The notes below the pieces were generated by a model. It was not told the DNA's origin, did not search any database, and was given only the letters and a program-made list of their open reading frames with translations. Positions 30,288 through 39,301 of a stretch of 64,000 nucleotides of DNA are shown here, piece after piece. Numbering within the stretch: position 1 is the stretch's first letter; every line of letters starts with the position of its first letter. Source of the DNA: Gammaproteobacteria bacterium (GTDB taxonomy: Bacteria; Pseudomonadota; Gammaproteobacteria; Enterobacterales; Alteromonadaceae). The stretch is from NCBI GenBank assembly GCA_018222985.1, contig JAAEZG010000007.1, positions 1 to 64,000 of the forward strand, in the 5' to 3' direction. Made by a program: the position numbers and the translations under genes.

Positions 30288-31487
30288 ATGGGCTTGAAAA
30301 ATTTCCTCGAGAAGATTGAGCCAAACTTCGAAAAAGGCGGCAAGTACGAGAAGTGGTACGCCTTATACGAAGCAGCGGCAACTATTTTCTACACGCCAGG
30401 TAAAGTCACTAAAGGCATTACCCACGTTAAAGATAGCGTTGATTTAAAGCGCATCATGATCTTGGTATGGATGATGACATTCCCAGCAATGTTCTGGGGT
30501 ATGTACAACATTGGTAACCAAGCAGCCATGGCGCTAGTGAACGGCTATGAGTTGGCTGACATTTGGCAAGTAGGCTTGTTTACAGCGTTAGGCGGCGACT
30601 TAAGCTCTGCGGGCTGGGCCGGTAAGCTGTTCTACGGTGCTTGCTTCTTTGTTCCTGTGTATGCGACGACCTTTATTGTCGGTGGTTTCTGGGAAGTCTT
30701 GTTTGCCTCAATTCGTAAGCACGAAATTAACGAAGGCTTCTTCGTTACCTCGGTATTGTTTGCGTTAACCTTACCAGCAACCATGCCATTATGGCAGGTC
30801 GCGTTAGGTATCACCTTCGGTGTGGTTATTGGTAAAGAAATTTTCGGCGGTACTGGCCGTAACTTCTTGAACCCAGCGTTGACTGGCCGTGCATTCTTAT
30901 ACTTTGCCTTCCCAGCGTCTATTTCGGGTGAGCAGGTATGGACTGCGGTAGATGGCTTCTCGGGCGCAACCTTACTGAGTCAAGCAACGCAAGCAACCGA
31001 CTACATTGCCAACATGGACCTTTGGATGGACGCCTTCTTGGGTAACATTCAAGGCTCGATGGGTGAAGTGTCTACCCTGATGATCTTAATTGGCGGTTTA
31101 GCGTTAATTTACTTCCGTATCGCGTCATGGCGCATCGTTTCAGGTGTGTTCATTGGTATGGTGGCGTTGTCATTGTTGTTCAACGTTATTGGCAGCGACA
31201 CCAACGCTATGTTCGCTATGCCATGGTACTGGCACCTCGTGGTTGGTGGTTTTGCCTTCGGTATGATGTTTATGGCAACCGACCCAGTATCAGCTTCATT
31301 CACTAACAAAGGTAAGTTCTATTACGGCTTCCTTATTGGTGCAATGACAGTTCTTATCCGTGTGGTAAACCCTGCGTATCCAGAAGGTATTATGTTAGCC
31401 ATTCTATTTGCTAACGTATTTGCCCCGCTGTTTGACCACTTTGTTGTTCAATCAAACATTAAACGGAGAATGGCACGCAATGGCTAA
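30288..31487 (+). CDS. nqrB: Na+-translocating NADH:quinone reductase subunit B
   Basis: 399-residue inner-membrane subunit of about ten helices. FMN is attached covalently at Thr228 in the flavinylation motif DGFSGATLL by ApbE, whose gene lies downstream. NqrB binds riboflavin as well and forms part of the sodium path. Its stop overlaps the nqrC start by eight bases. Confidence 0.98.
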   Translation: MGLKNFLEKIEPNFEKGGKYEKWYALYEAAATIFYTPGKVTKGITHVKDSVDLKRIMILVWMMTFPAMFWGMYNIGNQAAMALVNGYELADIWQVGLFTALGGDLSSAGWAGKLFYGACFFVPVYATTFIVGGFWEVLFASIRKHEINEGFFVTSVLFALTLPATMPLWQVALGITFGVVIGKEIFGGTGRNFLNPALTGRAFLYFAFPASISGEQVWTAVDGFSGATLLSQATQATDYIANMDLWMDAFLGNIQGSMGEVSTLMILIGGLALIYFRIASWRIVSGVFIGMVALSLLFNVIGSDTNAMFAMPWYWHLVVGGFAFGMMFMATDPVSASFTNKGKFYYGFLIGAMTVLIRVVNPAYPEGIMLAILFANVFAPLFDHFVVQSNIKRRMARNG

Positions 31488-32256
31488 TAAAAACGAATCA
31501 CTCGGCAAAACGCTCTTTGTCGTTATCGCCCTCTGTTTAGTGTGTGCGATTATTGTGGCGGGTTCTGCAGTGGGCTTGAAGCCGCTGCAGGAAAAGAACG
31601 CTGCGTTAGACATGCAACGTAACGTGCTTGATGCTGCCGGCTTATTAACGCCAGAAACTGACGTTATTGCCGTGTTTGAAGACCGTGTAGACACGCGTTT
31701 AATCAACTTAGACACGTTAGAAACCGTTGAGTCGGTTGACGGCAAAAATGCGACTGAGTACGACCCAATTGCTTCTGCTAAAAAAGCAGGCTTGGGCACC
31801 AAGCTTGAGAAAAGCGAAGACGTAGCAGGTATTGGTGCATTAGAAAACGTTGCTAAAGTTTACTTTATTAACGGTGCTGACGGTGCCTTAGAAACTGTTG
31901 TGGTGTATGTACGTGGTTACGGCCTGTGGGGCACCATGTACGGTTTCATGGCGGTAGCGCCAGACATGAACACCATTAAAGGCATTAACTTCTACGAGCA
32001 CTCAGAAACTCCAGGTCTTGGTGGCGAAATCCAGAATCCAAACTGGACCGCTAGCTGGCAGGGCAAAGAGATTTATGACAACGGCAGTGTTGCCTTAGAC
32101 GTCACCAAAAACGTGACTGATAAAGCGCATGATATCGATGCACTTTCGGGTGCAACCTTAACCAGTAACGGCGTAGAAAACACCATGCAGTTCTGGTTTA
32201 GCGACAAGGCTTATGGCCCACTGTTCGATAAAATTCGCAAAGGGGAGCTGAACTAA
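31480..32256 (+). CDS. nqrC: Na+-translocating NADH:quinone reductase subunit C
   Basis: 258-residue subunit with one N-terminal membrane helix ([20 protein letters not shown]) and a periplasmic domain. The second covalent FMN is attached at Thr226 ([11 protein letters not shown]). ATG at 31480 with CGGAGAA upstream is chosen over the open frame reaching into nqrB. It overlaps nqrB by eight bases and nqrD by one base. Confidence 0.97.
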   Translation: MANKNESLGKTLFVVIALCLVCAIIVAGSAVGLKPLQEKNAALDMQRNVLDAAGLLTPETDVIAVFEDRVDTRLINLDTLETVESVDGKNATEYDPIASAKKAGLGTKLEKSEDVAGIGALENVAKVYFINGADGALETVVVYVRGYGLWGTMYGFMAVAPDMNTIKGINFYEHSETPGLGGEIQNPNWTASWQGKEIYDNGSVALDVTKNVTDKAHDIDALSGATLTSNGVENTMQFWFSDKAYGPLFDKIRKGELN

Positions 32257-32888
32257 TGGCTAGTGCAAAAGAAGTCAAAGAGGTTCTATTTGGGCCAATT
32301 TTTGCCAACAACCCGATTGCCTTGCAAATTTTAGGTATCTGCTCGGCGTTGGCGGTTACGTCGAAAATGGAAAACACTGTGGTTATGTGTATTGCACTAA
32401 CCTTGGTAACAGCGTTTTCGAACTTGTTTATCTCGATTATCCGTAATCATATTCCATCAAGTGTGCGTATTATCGTACAGATGACCATTATTGCCAGCTT
32501 GGTTATTGTGGTCGACCAAGTATTACGCGCTTATGCATATAGCATTGCGAAAGAACTGTCGGTATTCGTTGGTCTCATTATTACCAACTGTATCGTGATG
32601 GGTCGCGCGGAAGCTTATGCCATGAAGAGCCCGCCCATGTTGTCGTTCTTAGACGGTATCGGTAACGGCTTGGGTTACTCGGTGGTATTGCTTACTGTCG
32701 GTTTTGTTCGTGAATTGTTCGGTTCAGGTAGCCTGTTTGGCTATCAGATCATGTCACTGGCTTCTGAAGGGGGTTGGTATCAACCAATCGGCTTGTTGGT
32801 ATTACCACCAAGTGCGTTCTTCATTATCGGTGGCTTTATCTGGGTACTGCGTACCTTCCGCACAGAACAAGTAGAGCCGAAGGAATAA
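32256..32888 (+). CDS. nqrD: Na+-translocating NADH:quinone reductase subunit D
   Basis: 210-residue integral membrane subunit with six helices. NqrD and NqrE form the membrane pair that ligates an intramembrane iron centre; one of the conserved cysteines is seen in [13 protein letters not shown]. Its ATG shares one base with the nqrC stop. Confidence 0.97.
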   Translation: MASAKEVKEVLFGPIFANNPIALQILGICSALAVTSKMENTVVMCIALTLVTAFSNLFISIIRNHIPSSVRIIVQMTIIASLVIVVDQVLRAYAYSIAKELSVFVGLIITNCIVMGRAEAYAMKSPPMLSFLDGIGNGLGYSVVLLTVGFVRELFGSGSLFGYQIMSLASEGGWYQPIGLLVLPPSAFFIIGGFIWVLRTFRTEQVEPKE

Positions 32889-32898
32889 GGAGCAGACC

Positions 32899-33507
32899 AT
32901 GGAAGCCTATATCAGTTTATTTATTAAATCGATTTTCGTTGAAAACTTAGCGTTATCGTTCTTCCTTGGTATGTGTACTTTCTTGGCAGTGTCTAAGAAA
33001 GTAACCACAGCTTTTGGTTTGGGCGTAGCGGTTATCGTAGTACTGGGTATTTCAGTACCAGCGAACAACTTGGTTTACCACAACATTTTGGCGCCAGGTG
33101 CGTTAGATTGGGCTGGTTTTCCAGATGCAGACTTAAGTTTCTTGCGTTTCTTAACCTTTATCGGCGTTATTGCGGCGTTGGTACAGATTCTTGAAATGGC
33201 GTTAGACAAATACGTGCCTGCTTTATACAACGCGTTAGGTATTTTCCTACCGTTGATTACCGTGAACTGCGCTATTTTTGGTGGCGTGTCGTTCATGGTA
33301 GAGCGTGACTACAACTTCACTGAAAGTGTGGTTTACGGTATTGGCGGCGGCGTTGGTTGGGCGCTTGCCATTGTGGCGTTAGCTGCAGTGCGCGAGAAGC
33401 TGAAATATGCGGACGTGCCAGATGGTTTACGTGGCTTGGGCATCACCTTTATGACGGTGGGTCTGATTGGTTTAGGGTTTATGTCTTTCTCAGGCATTTC
33501 ACTCTAA
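32899..33507 (+). CDS. nqrE: Na+-translocating NADH:quinone reductase subunit E
   Basis: 202-residue integral membrane subunit of six helices, homologous to NqrD and arranged in inverted topology to it. The conserved cysteines lie in [12 protein letters not shown] and in TVNCAIFGG, which supply ligands for the iron centre between NqrD and NqrE. AAGGAG precedes the start. Confidence 0.97.
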   Translation: MEAYISLFIKSIFVENLALSFFLGMCTFLAVSKKVTTAFGLGVAVIVVLGISVPANNLVYHNILAPGALDWAGFPDADLSFLRFLTFIGVIAALVQILEMALDKYVPALYNALGIFLPLITVNCAIFGGVSFMVERDYNFTESVVYGIGGGVGWALAIVALAAVREKLKYADVPDGLRGLGITFMTVGLIGLGFMSFSGISL

Positions 33508-33554
33508 TTTCATCCGGTTACGAACGATAACGTATTAAGTAGAGGTACAAGTCG

Positions 33555-34796
33555 ATGCAAGGGCAAGATTTGACACTAATAGCGCTCGGCGTAGGCATGT
33601 TTACCTTGATTGTATTGGTTTTGGTTGCGGTGATTATGTTCGCCAGATCAAAATTGGTCCCTCAGGGTGATGTCGAGATTTTAATTAACGATGACGAAGA
33701 CAAGAAAATCACCACCCAGCCCGGCACCAAGTTGCTTGGCGCATTAGCGAATGCTGGTATTTTCGTATCGTCAGCGTGTGGTGGCGGTGGCTCATGTGGC
33801 CAGTGCCGCGTGGTTATCAAAGAAGGTGGCGGTGAAATTCTGCCAACGGAACGTGACCACATTAACCGTAAAGAAGCACGTGAAGGCTGCCGTTTATCGT
33901 GCCAGGTCAACGTGAAGCAGAATATGAAAATCGAACTTCCAGAAGAAGTATTCGGTATTCGTAAATGGGACTGTACGGTTAAATCGAACAACAACGTCGC
34001 TACGTTCATTAAAGAGTTCGTGGTGCAGTTGCCAGAAGGTGAAGAAGTTCCATTCCGTGCGGGTGGTTATATTCAAATTGAATGTCCGCCACACCACGTG
34101 AAATTCAAAGACTTCGACATTGAAGACAAATTCCGTGGCGACTGGGAACACTTCGGCTTCTTTAACCTTGAGTCGAAAGTAAACGAAGAAGTTATTCGTG
34201 CTTACTCAATGGCGAACTACCCAGACGAGAAAGGCATTATCATGTTGAACGTGCGTATTGCTACGCCGCCTCCGCGTGATATGAGCTTGCCACCAGGCCA
34301 AATGTCATCGTATATCTTTAGCTTGAAGCCAGGCGACAAAGTAACGATTTCTGGTCCGTTCGGTGAATTCTTCGCTAAAGACACCAAAGCAGAAATGGTA
34401 TTCGTTGGTGGTGGTGCTGGTATGGCGCCAATGCGTTCACATATCTTCGACCAATTACGTCGCTTGAATACCGATCGTAAAATGACGTTCTGGTACGGTG
34501 CGCGTTCGAAGAAAGAAATGTTCTATGTTGAAGATTTCGATATGTTGGCGCGTGAAAACGACAACTTTGAATGGAACGTAGCCTTGTCTGACCCACAACC
34601 AGAAGATAACTGGGAAGGTTACACTGGCTTTATCCACAACGTGTTGTACGAAAACTATCTGAAAGACCACGAAGCGCCTGAAGATTGTGAGTTCTACATG
34701 TGTGGACCACCGATGATGAACGCTGCGGTTATCAAGATGCTGAAAGATCTTGGTGTCGAAGACGAAAACATCTTATTGGATGACTTCGGTGGCTAG
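33555..34796 (+). CDS. nqrF: Na+-translocating NADH:quinone reductase subunit F
   Basis: 413-residue entry point for electrons. An N-terminal membrane helix is followed by a [2Fe-2S] domain with C75, C81, C84 and C116, an FAD domain (RAYSMANYP) and an NADH domain ([20 protein letters not shown]). Electrons flow NADH, FAD, [2Fe-2S], then to the membrane flavins. The apbE start follows its stop by 3 bp, tying the flavin transferase to the operon. Confidence 0.98.
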   Translation: MQGQDLTLIALGVGMFTLIVLVLVAVIMFARSKLVPQGDVEILINDDEDKKITTQPGTKLLGALANAGIFVSSACGGGGSCGQCRVVIKEGGGEILPTERDHINRKEAREGCRLSCQVNVKQNMKIELPEEVFGIRKWDCTVKSNNNVATFIKEFVVQLPEGEEVPFRAGGYIQIECPPHHVKFKDFDIEDKFRGDWEHFGFFNLESKVNEEVIRAYSMANYPDEKGIIMLNVRIATPPPRDMSLPPGQMSSYIFSLKPGDKVTISGPFGEFFAKDTKAEMVFVGGGAGMAPMRSHIFDQLRRLNTDRKMTFWYGARSKKEMFYVEDFDMLARENDNFEWNVALSDPQPEDNWEGYTGFIHNVLYENYLKDHEAPEDCEFYMCGPPMMNAAVIKMLKDLGVEDENILLDDFGG

Positions 34797-34799
34797 AAA

Positions 34800-35816
34800 A
34801 TGATGACTTCATCGTTTCTACGAATTTGGCTAGCCCTATTGGGGCTGGCCTTTTTCGTTTCTTGTACCCCTGCACCGCAGCAGTTATCGGTTTCGGGCGA
34901 AACCATGGGCACGACGTACCATATTCGCTATGTGACGGCGAATCCTCGGCATGCTCCTGAGAAAGTCAAAGAGCGTGTTGATGCCGTGTTGCAGCAAATT
35001 AATAGCCAAATGTCGACCTATGACCCACAGTCAGAGTTGTCGCAGTTTAACCAGCGTTCTACCACCGAGCCGGTGGTGGTGTCGCGCTCGCTTGAAACCG
35101 TAGTGCGGCGCGCGTTAGAAATTGGTGTAGAAACCAACGGCTTGCTTGATGTTACCGTGGGGCCGTTAGTGAATTTGTGGGGCTTCGGCCCGCTGGCACG
35201 CCCAGAAAAAGTGCCGAGTGCGGATGAGCTAGCTGCAGTACAAGACCAAATTGGCTATCAACATTTGTCGGTAGACAATCACCAATTGCGCAAATCAATT
35301 CCTGACCTTTATGTTGACTTATCAACCATTGCCAAAGGCTATGGAGTTGACCGAGTCGCGGTATTGCTTGAGCAAATGGAAATTACCAATTATTTGGTCG
35401 AAATTGGTGGTGAAATGCGCATGAAGGGCTCAAAACCAGGTTCGAAGCCATGGCGCATTGCCATTGAGCAACCGGTGTCGCTTGACCGAGCGGTACAACG
35501 TGTTATTGAGCCAGGCAATAGTGCGGTTGCAACTTCGGGTGATTACCGCAATTACTTTGAAGAAAACGGTGTGCGCTACTCACACATTATTGACCCTCGC
35601 ACGGGGTACCCTATACAGCATAATTTAGTGTCGGTAACCGTTATCACCGACACCTGTATGGATGCCGATGCCTATGCAACGGCGTTAACCGTGATGGGGC
35701 CAGAGCAAGCGTTAGCGTTCGCTGAACAAAAGGGGCTAGCCGTTTTGCTAGTTACCCGTGAAAATGAAACTTTTAAAGAGTACACTAGTACTGCATTTAA
35801 ACGATTTGAGCAGTAG
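34800..35816 (+). CDS. apbE: FAD:protein FMN transferase ApbE
   Basis: 338-residue periplasmic lipoprotein (lipobox FFVSC at about residue 22) that attaches FMN from FAD to threonines in NqrB and NqrC, using Mg2+. Typical ApbE motifs are seen: GETMGTTYHIRY, STIAKGYGVDRVA, EIGGEMRMKG and the SGDYRNYFEENGVRYSHIID segment. It lies directly after nqrF, its most likely substrate operon. Confidence 0.96.
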   Translation: MMTSSFLRIWLALLGLAFFVSCTPAPQQLSVSGETMGTTYHIRYVTANPRHAPEKVKERVDAVLQQINSQMSTYDPQSELSQFNQRSTTEPVVVSRSLETVVRRALEIGVETNGLLDVTVGPLVNLWGFGPLARPEKVPSADELAAVQDQIGYQHLSVDNHQLRKSIPDLYVDLSTIAKGYGVDRVAVLLEQMEITNYLVEIGGEMRMKGSKPGSKPWRIAIEQPVSLDRAVQRVIEPGNSAVATSGDYRNYFEENGVRYSHIIDPRTGYPIQHNLVSVTVITDTCMDADAYATALTVMGPEQALAFAEQKGLAVLLVTRENETFKEYTSTAFKRFEQ

Positions 35817-35830
35817 CTCAGGAGGTCCAC

Positions 35831-36076
35831 ATGGGCGTTTTTATCGCTGTATTCGTCATCATGTTGGTAGTTGTGCTTGCCATGTCTGTTGGCTTTTTAG
35901 CCCAGAAAAAGTCGATTTCAGGTAGCTGTGGCGGTATTTCTGCATTAGGAATGGAAAAAGCTTGCGACTGCAAAGACCCCTGCGATGACAAAAAAGCACG
36001 TATGGCCGAAGAAGCTCGCGCTGAAAAGCGTGCGGCACAAGAGAAACAATGGCAGGAAAATCGTATTGACTTTTAG
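35831..36076 (+). CDS. nqrM: Na+-NQR maturation protein NqrM
   Basis: 81-residue protein with one N-terminal membrane helix and four cysteines (C33, C45, C47, C51) in the conserved GSCGG...KACDCKDPCD pattern. NqrM delivers iron for the centre in NqrD/NqrE. AGGAGG is placed nine bases before the ATG. It completes the maturation set (apbE plus nqrM) of the operon. Confidence 0.95.
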   Translation: MGVFIAVFVIMLVVVLAMSVGFLAQKKSISGSCGGISALGMEKACDCKDPCDDKKARMAEEARAEKRAAQEKQWQENRIDF

Positions 36077-36118
36077 TGGTTAGAACGTGCTTTTAAATAG
36101 TTTTTAGGAGTAGTAGTT

Positions 36119-38251
36119 ATGGTTACACCGGTGCAAATTCGGCCGAAGCGGGCAGAAATCTACCTTGATTGCAATGCGACCACACCGGTGTTACCACAAA
36201 TCGCAAAAGCCGTAGAACATGTGATGGAACACGTGTTTGGCAACCCTTCAAGTAGCCATATTACTGGCTTACAAGCTCGCTATATTCTTGATAATACGCG
36301 TCGACTTGGGCGTGAGCTGATTGGTGCCGGTGCTGGGCGCTTTATTTTTACCAGCGGCGCCACTGAGGGCATTCAAACTGCTGTGTTGTCAGCATTAACG
36401 GCCGCTCGCCAGCAGGGCAATACTGGCGGCAAACGCTGGTTGTTGTATGGCGCCACAGAGCATAAAGCAGTACCCCAGGCGTTGGAGCACTGGAATGAAT
36501 TGTTGCAGCTTAATGCGCAACTAAAAGCGATACCGGTCGATAAGCAAGGCTTACTCGATTTAGAATTTATTGCTGAGCATGCCGGCGCAGCCCACATGAT
36601 TTGTACCATGGCGGTGAATAACGAAACTGGTGTGAAGCAAAACCTAGTGGAGCTTGAGCGGGTGATTCGCAAGGCTAACCCGCAGGTGCCTTGGATGGTC
36701 GATTGCGTGCAAGCGTTGGGTAAACAAAAGCTTGATCTTAGCGCGACTACCATTGATTACGCGCCGTTTAGTGGCCATAAGTTGTATGGTCCCAAAGGTA
36801 TTGGTTTTTTATATGTACGACACAATGCACCCTTTACGCCACTAATTATTGGTGGTGGGCAAGAACAGGGGCAGCGTTCGGGCACGGAAAACCTACCCGG
36901 AATTGCAGCCTTGCATGCCTTGTTTGAATTGTTACTCGACAATAGACAGCAAGTGTTTCATGGGCTGCACATTCTTGAAGGGTATCGCAACAAGTTATTG
37001 CAAGCGCTACGCCAAGCGTTTCCCACGCTAGAGCTAAACCATAACTTAGAAAACTCAGTGCCAACCACCTTAAACTTCAGCGTTCGCGGTGTGCCTTCGC
37101 GCGACATTATGGATGTGTTTGACGCGGCCAATATTCGCGTTAGTTCGGGCTCCGCTTGTAGCTCAGGTGTTAGTCGTAGCTTTGTCTTAGACGCCATGGG
37201 CCTTGAGGAATGGAAATCGAGCTCTGCCATTCGTTTGAGTTTTGGGCCCGCCACCACCCAAGCAACCATTGACTCTGCGTGTCAGCGTATTCAAGAAGCT
37301 GCACAAGCTTTGCGCCAATCGTGCCTCTTGGTTGCCGACACCAACGAAGATATTGATAGCGACCTGGACGGTATTGTCCAGCTGCGCTTTGGCCACCAAT
37401 GTTGTTATTTGCTGATTGACAAACAAGCACGCGAAATGGCCGTAATAGACCCAGTGCCGGAATTAGCCGAGCGTATAGAGCGTTTGGTGGCCTGCCAGCA
37501 TTATCGCGTGAAAGCGGTATTAACAACCGAGCCACAAGCTTCTGACAGCCCCGCCAGCATGCTCGCGCAATTATTGTGTGCCAGTGGGTGCAGTGCTGCG
37601 CGTGATGCCGTGGGTTGGCCTGTTGAAGCTACCGGTGGCTGTGACGCGCCAGTTGAATGTCAGCCGTCAGTGTTTGGCTGCTTGCGGGTTGGGCAACGTC
37701 GTTTATATCGTGTGGGTTCGCGCACCCCAGTGTATTTGTTAAGTTCACCGCTAGTGTCAGCACAAGATACTGCCCACGTTGATTTCGCCTTTGTGGGTGA
37801 GCAAACCAAAGCTGAACAACTGAGTGAGCTTGTGCATAGCAACACTTTGATATTGCCACGTTTTGATAGCGAGTTTCGTGTGGTGCAGCGGCTATGTGAA
37901 TTAGAACAAGACTGTGCTGAATGCCAGTTGGTAGATATACCGTTAGAGCAGCAACAACAATGGCTTGCAGAGCCTGAAACTTTAGTGATTGATGTGCGTG
38001 AGCAACAAGAACACCAAGTGCGTAAGCTTGCGGTGGACGCTGAAGTGATCAATGTACCGCTAACACGCTTGGCACAATTTGTTTATAGCCATCGTCAGCA
38101 TTATCAAAATCGACCCATTGTGTGCGTTTGCCGCTCCGGCCACCGCAGTGCCGTTGCGGCACAAGTGTTGGCGCGCCATGGGTTCTGCCAAGTCAGCCAC
38201 TTATTAGGCGGTACGGCCTTGCTTATTGAGTCGTCATTGGTTGAGAGTTAA
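36119..38251 (+). CDS. Three-part sulfur enzyme: cysteine desulfurase, MBL-like segment, rhodanese
   Basis: 710-residue cytosolic fusion. Residues 1-400 are a NifS/IscS-type cysteine desulfurase with PLP Lys221 (SGHKLYGPKG) and catalytic Cys347 (SSGSACSSG). Residues about 420-600 resemble a metallo-beta-lactamase of the persulfide dioxygenase kind (YLLIDKQAREMAVIDP), but the HXHXDH metal site is replaced by TEPQASD. Residues about 603-705 are a rhodanese with active Cys671 (VCRSGHRS). It may pass sulfur from cysteine through a persulfide to the rhodanese. It lies 42 bp after nqrM and may serve iron-sulfur assembly for NQR; that link is inference. Confidence 0.85.
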   Translation: MVTPVQIRPKRAEIYLDCNATTPVLPQIAKAVEHVMEHVFGNPSSSHITGLQARYILDNTRRLGRELIGAGAGRFIFTSGATEGIQTAVLSALTAARQQGNTGGKRWLLYGATEHKAVPQALEHWNELLQLNAQLKAIPVDKQGLLDLEFIAEHAGAAHMICTMAVNNETGVKQNLVELERVIRKANPQVPWMVDCVQALGKQKLDLSATTIDYAPFSGHKLYGPKGIGFLYVRHNAPFTPLIIGGGQEQGQRSGTENLPGIAALHALFELLLDNRQQVFHGLHILEGYRNKLLQALRQAFPTLELNHNLENSVPTTLNFSVRGVPSRDIMDVFDAANIRVSSGSACSSGVSRSFVLDAMGLEEWKSSSAIRLSFGPATTQATIDSACQRIQEAAQALRQSCLLVADTNEDIDSDLDGIVQLRFGHQCCYLLIDKQAREMAVIDPVPELAERIERLVACQHYRVKAVLTTEPQASDSPASMLAQLLCASGCSAARDAVGWPVEATGGCDAPVECQPSVFGCLRVGQRRLYRVGSRTPVYLLSSPLVSAQDTAHVDFAFVGEQTKAEQLSELVHSNTLILPRFDSEFRVVQRLCELEQDCAECQLVDIPLEQQQQWLAEPETLVIDVREQQEHQVRKLAVDAEVINVPLTRLAQFVYSHRQHYQNRPIVCVCRSGHRSAVAAQVLARHGFCQVSHLLGGTALLIESSLVES

Positions 38252-39238
38252 GGGGTCTAGCGATAGTCGTCCAACAAAACCATTTTTACCCACTAAATAA
38301 CAATAACTTAATGAGCAAACACTGTTCCATACATTGGCATCGGTGAGTGCCAGCCATTGGTTATTGGCAGCGTCAAAATAGGCGGCGCCATTGGGATTGC
38401 TCACTAGCATATCGCCCGCGCGGTCGGCCCGCTCAATAACGGTTAGGCTATATAACGCACCCTTGAGTTCGGGCTCCGGTAACAGCGAAAATTCACCGTC
38501 CTGATAGCGCATTAAACGTGGCGCAGCATCGGCGTTATTAAGATCGCCACCCGCCAAAATAACGTGATCTTCGGCTAGCGGCCAAACACTGGCAATGCCT
38601 GCGCCAGGGCCGGCAGGCATGGGGGTATCAATGGCTTTAAAACGGATGCCGCGGCTGCGTTTCACTAATAGTCGTGCGGTATCGGCGTTGGCCGTGCCAA
38701 TCGCCCAAGTGTCATGATTAAAGCGCACGCAACCGCCACTGGCGGCTAAACCACCTTCGTCAGGCAGCGGCGGGCTGTCCACCGTGTTGCGCGCCATCAT
38801 CCAGTTGCGGCCGTCGGCGCTGCGTACCATGTCCCAATGATTTTCTAATGAGTCGCCGTAAACCCAAGCTTCGTTGCGGCTTGAGACGTCAATGCAATTT
38901 AGAAATTGATTGCTGCTAGCGCGAAATCGCAGTGTCCACGACTGGCCGCCATTGGCGGTGTAATAAATGCGTGAGTCACCGTTGTCGCCAATGCTTAAGG
39001 CATAGGCGTGATTGCCATCTAGCGCTTCAATGTCGCGAAATTGCAGGTGGTCATTGGCCGGTTTGAAGTATTCCCAGGTGGCACCGGCGTCGGTGCTACG
39101 GGCAATGGTTCCGGTGGTGCTGCCTAGCCAAACCACGCTTGAACTTGGCGCACTGGCGCCCACCCAGTGAGCATCTGCTTGGGTGGGCAGGGTGGTTAAT
39201 TCTATAGCGGCGGAGGCTATAACTGCGGTTAGAAACAT
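38234..39238 (-). CDS. Exported BNR/YCF48-type beta-propeller protein
   Basis: 334-residue protein with a short hydrophobic start (MFLTAVIASAA) that probably leads export. At least two Asp-box motifs are seen (STDAGATWEYF and YTANGGQSWTL, with SADGRNWMM as a third), which mark the propeller blades of the sialidase/YCF48 fold. The function of such proteins is often unknown. It has AAGGTG seven bases before its ATG. The gene ends inside the 3' end of the convergent sulfur-enzyme gene (18 bp overlap) and lies upstream-facing from copA with a 63-bp gap. Confidence 0.75.
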   Translation of the reverse strand: MFLTAVIASAAIELTTLPTQADAHWVGASAPSSSVVWLGSTTGTIARSTDAGATWEYFKPANDHLQFRDIEALDGNHAYALSIGDNGDSRIYYTANGGQSWTLRFRASSNQFLNCIDVSSRNEAWVYGDSLENHWDMVRSADGRNWMMARNTVDSPPLPDEGGLAASGGCVRFNHDTWAIGTANADTARLLVKRSRGIRFKAIDTPMPAGPGAGIASVWPLAEDHVILAGGDLNNADAAPRLMRYQDGEFSLLPEPELKGALYSLTVIERADRAGDMLVSNPNGAAYFDAANNQWLALTDANVWNSVCSLSYCYLVGKNGFVGRLSLDPLTLNQ

Positions 39239-39301
39239 GGTGTTTCACCTTATAACGAATTCGTGTCAGTTATCGTCGCGCGTTCGGCCGCTAAACACAA
39301 G

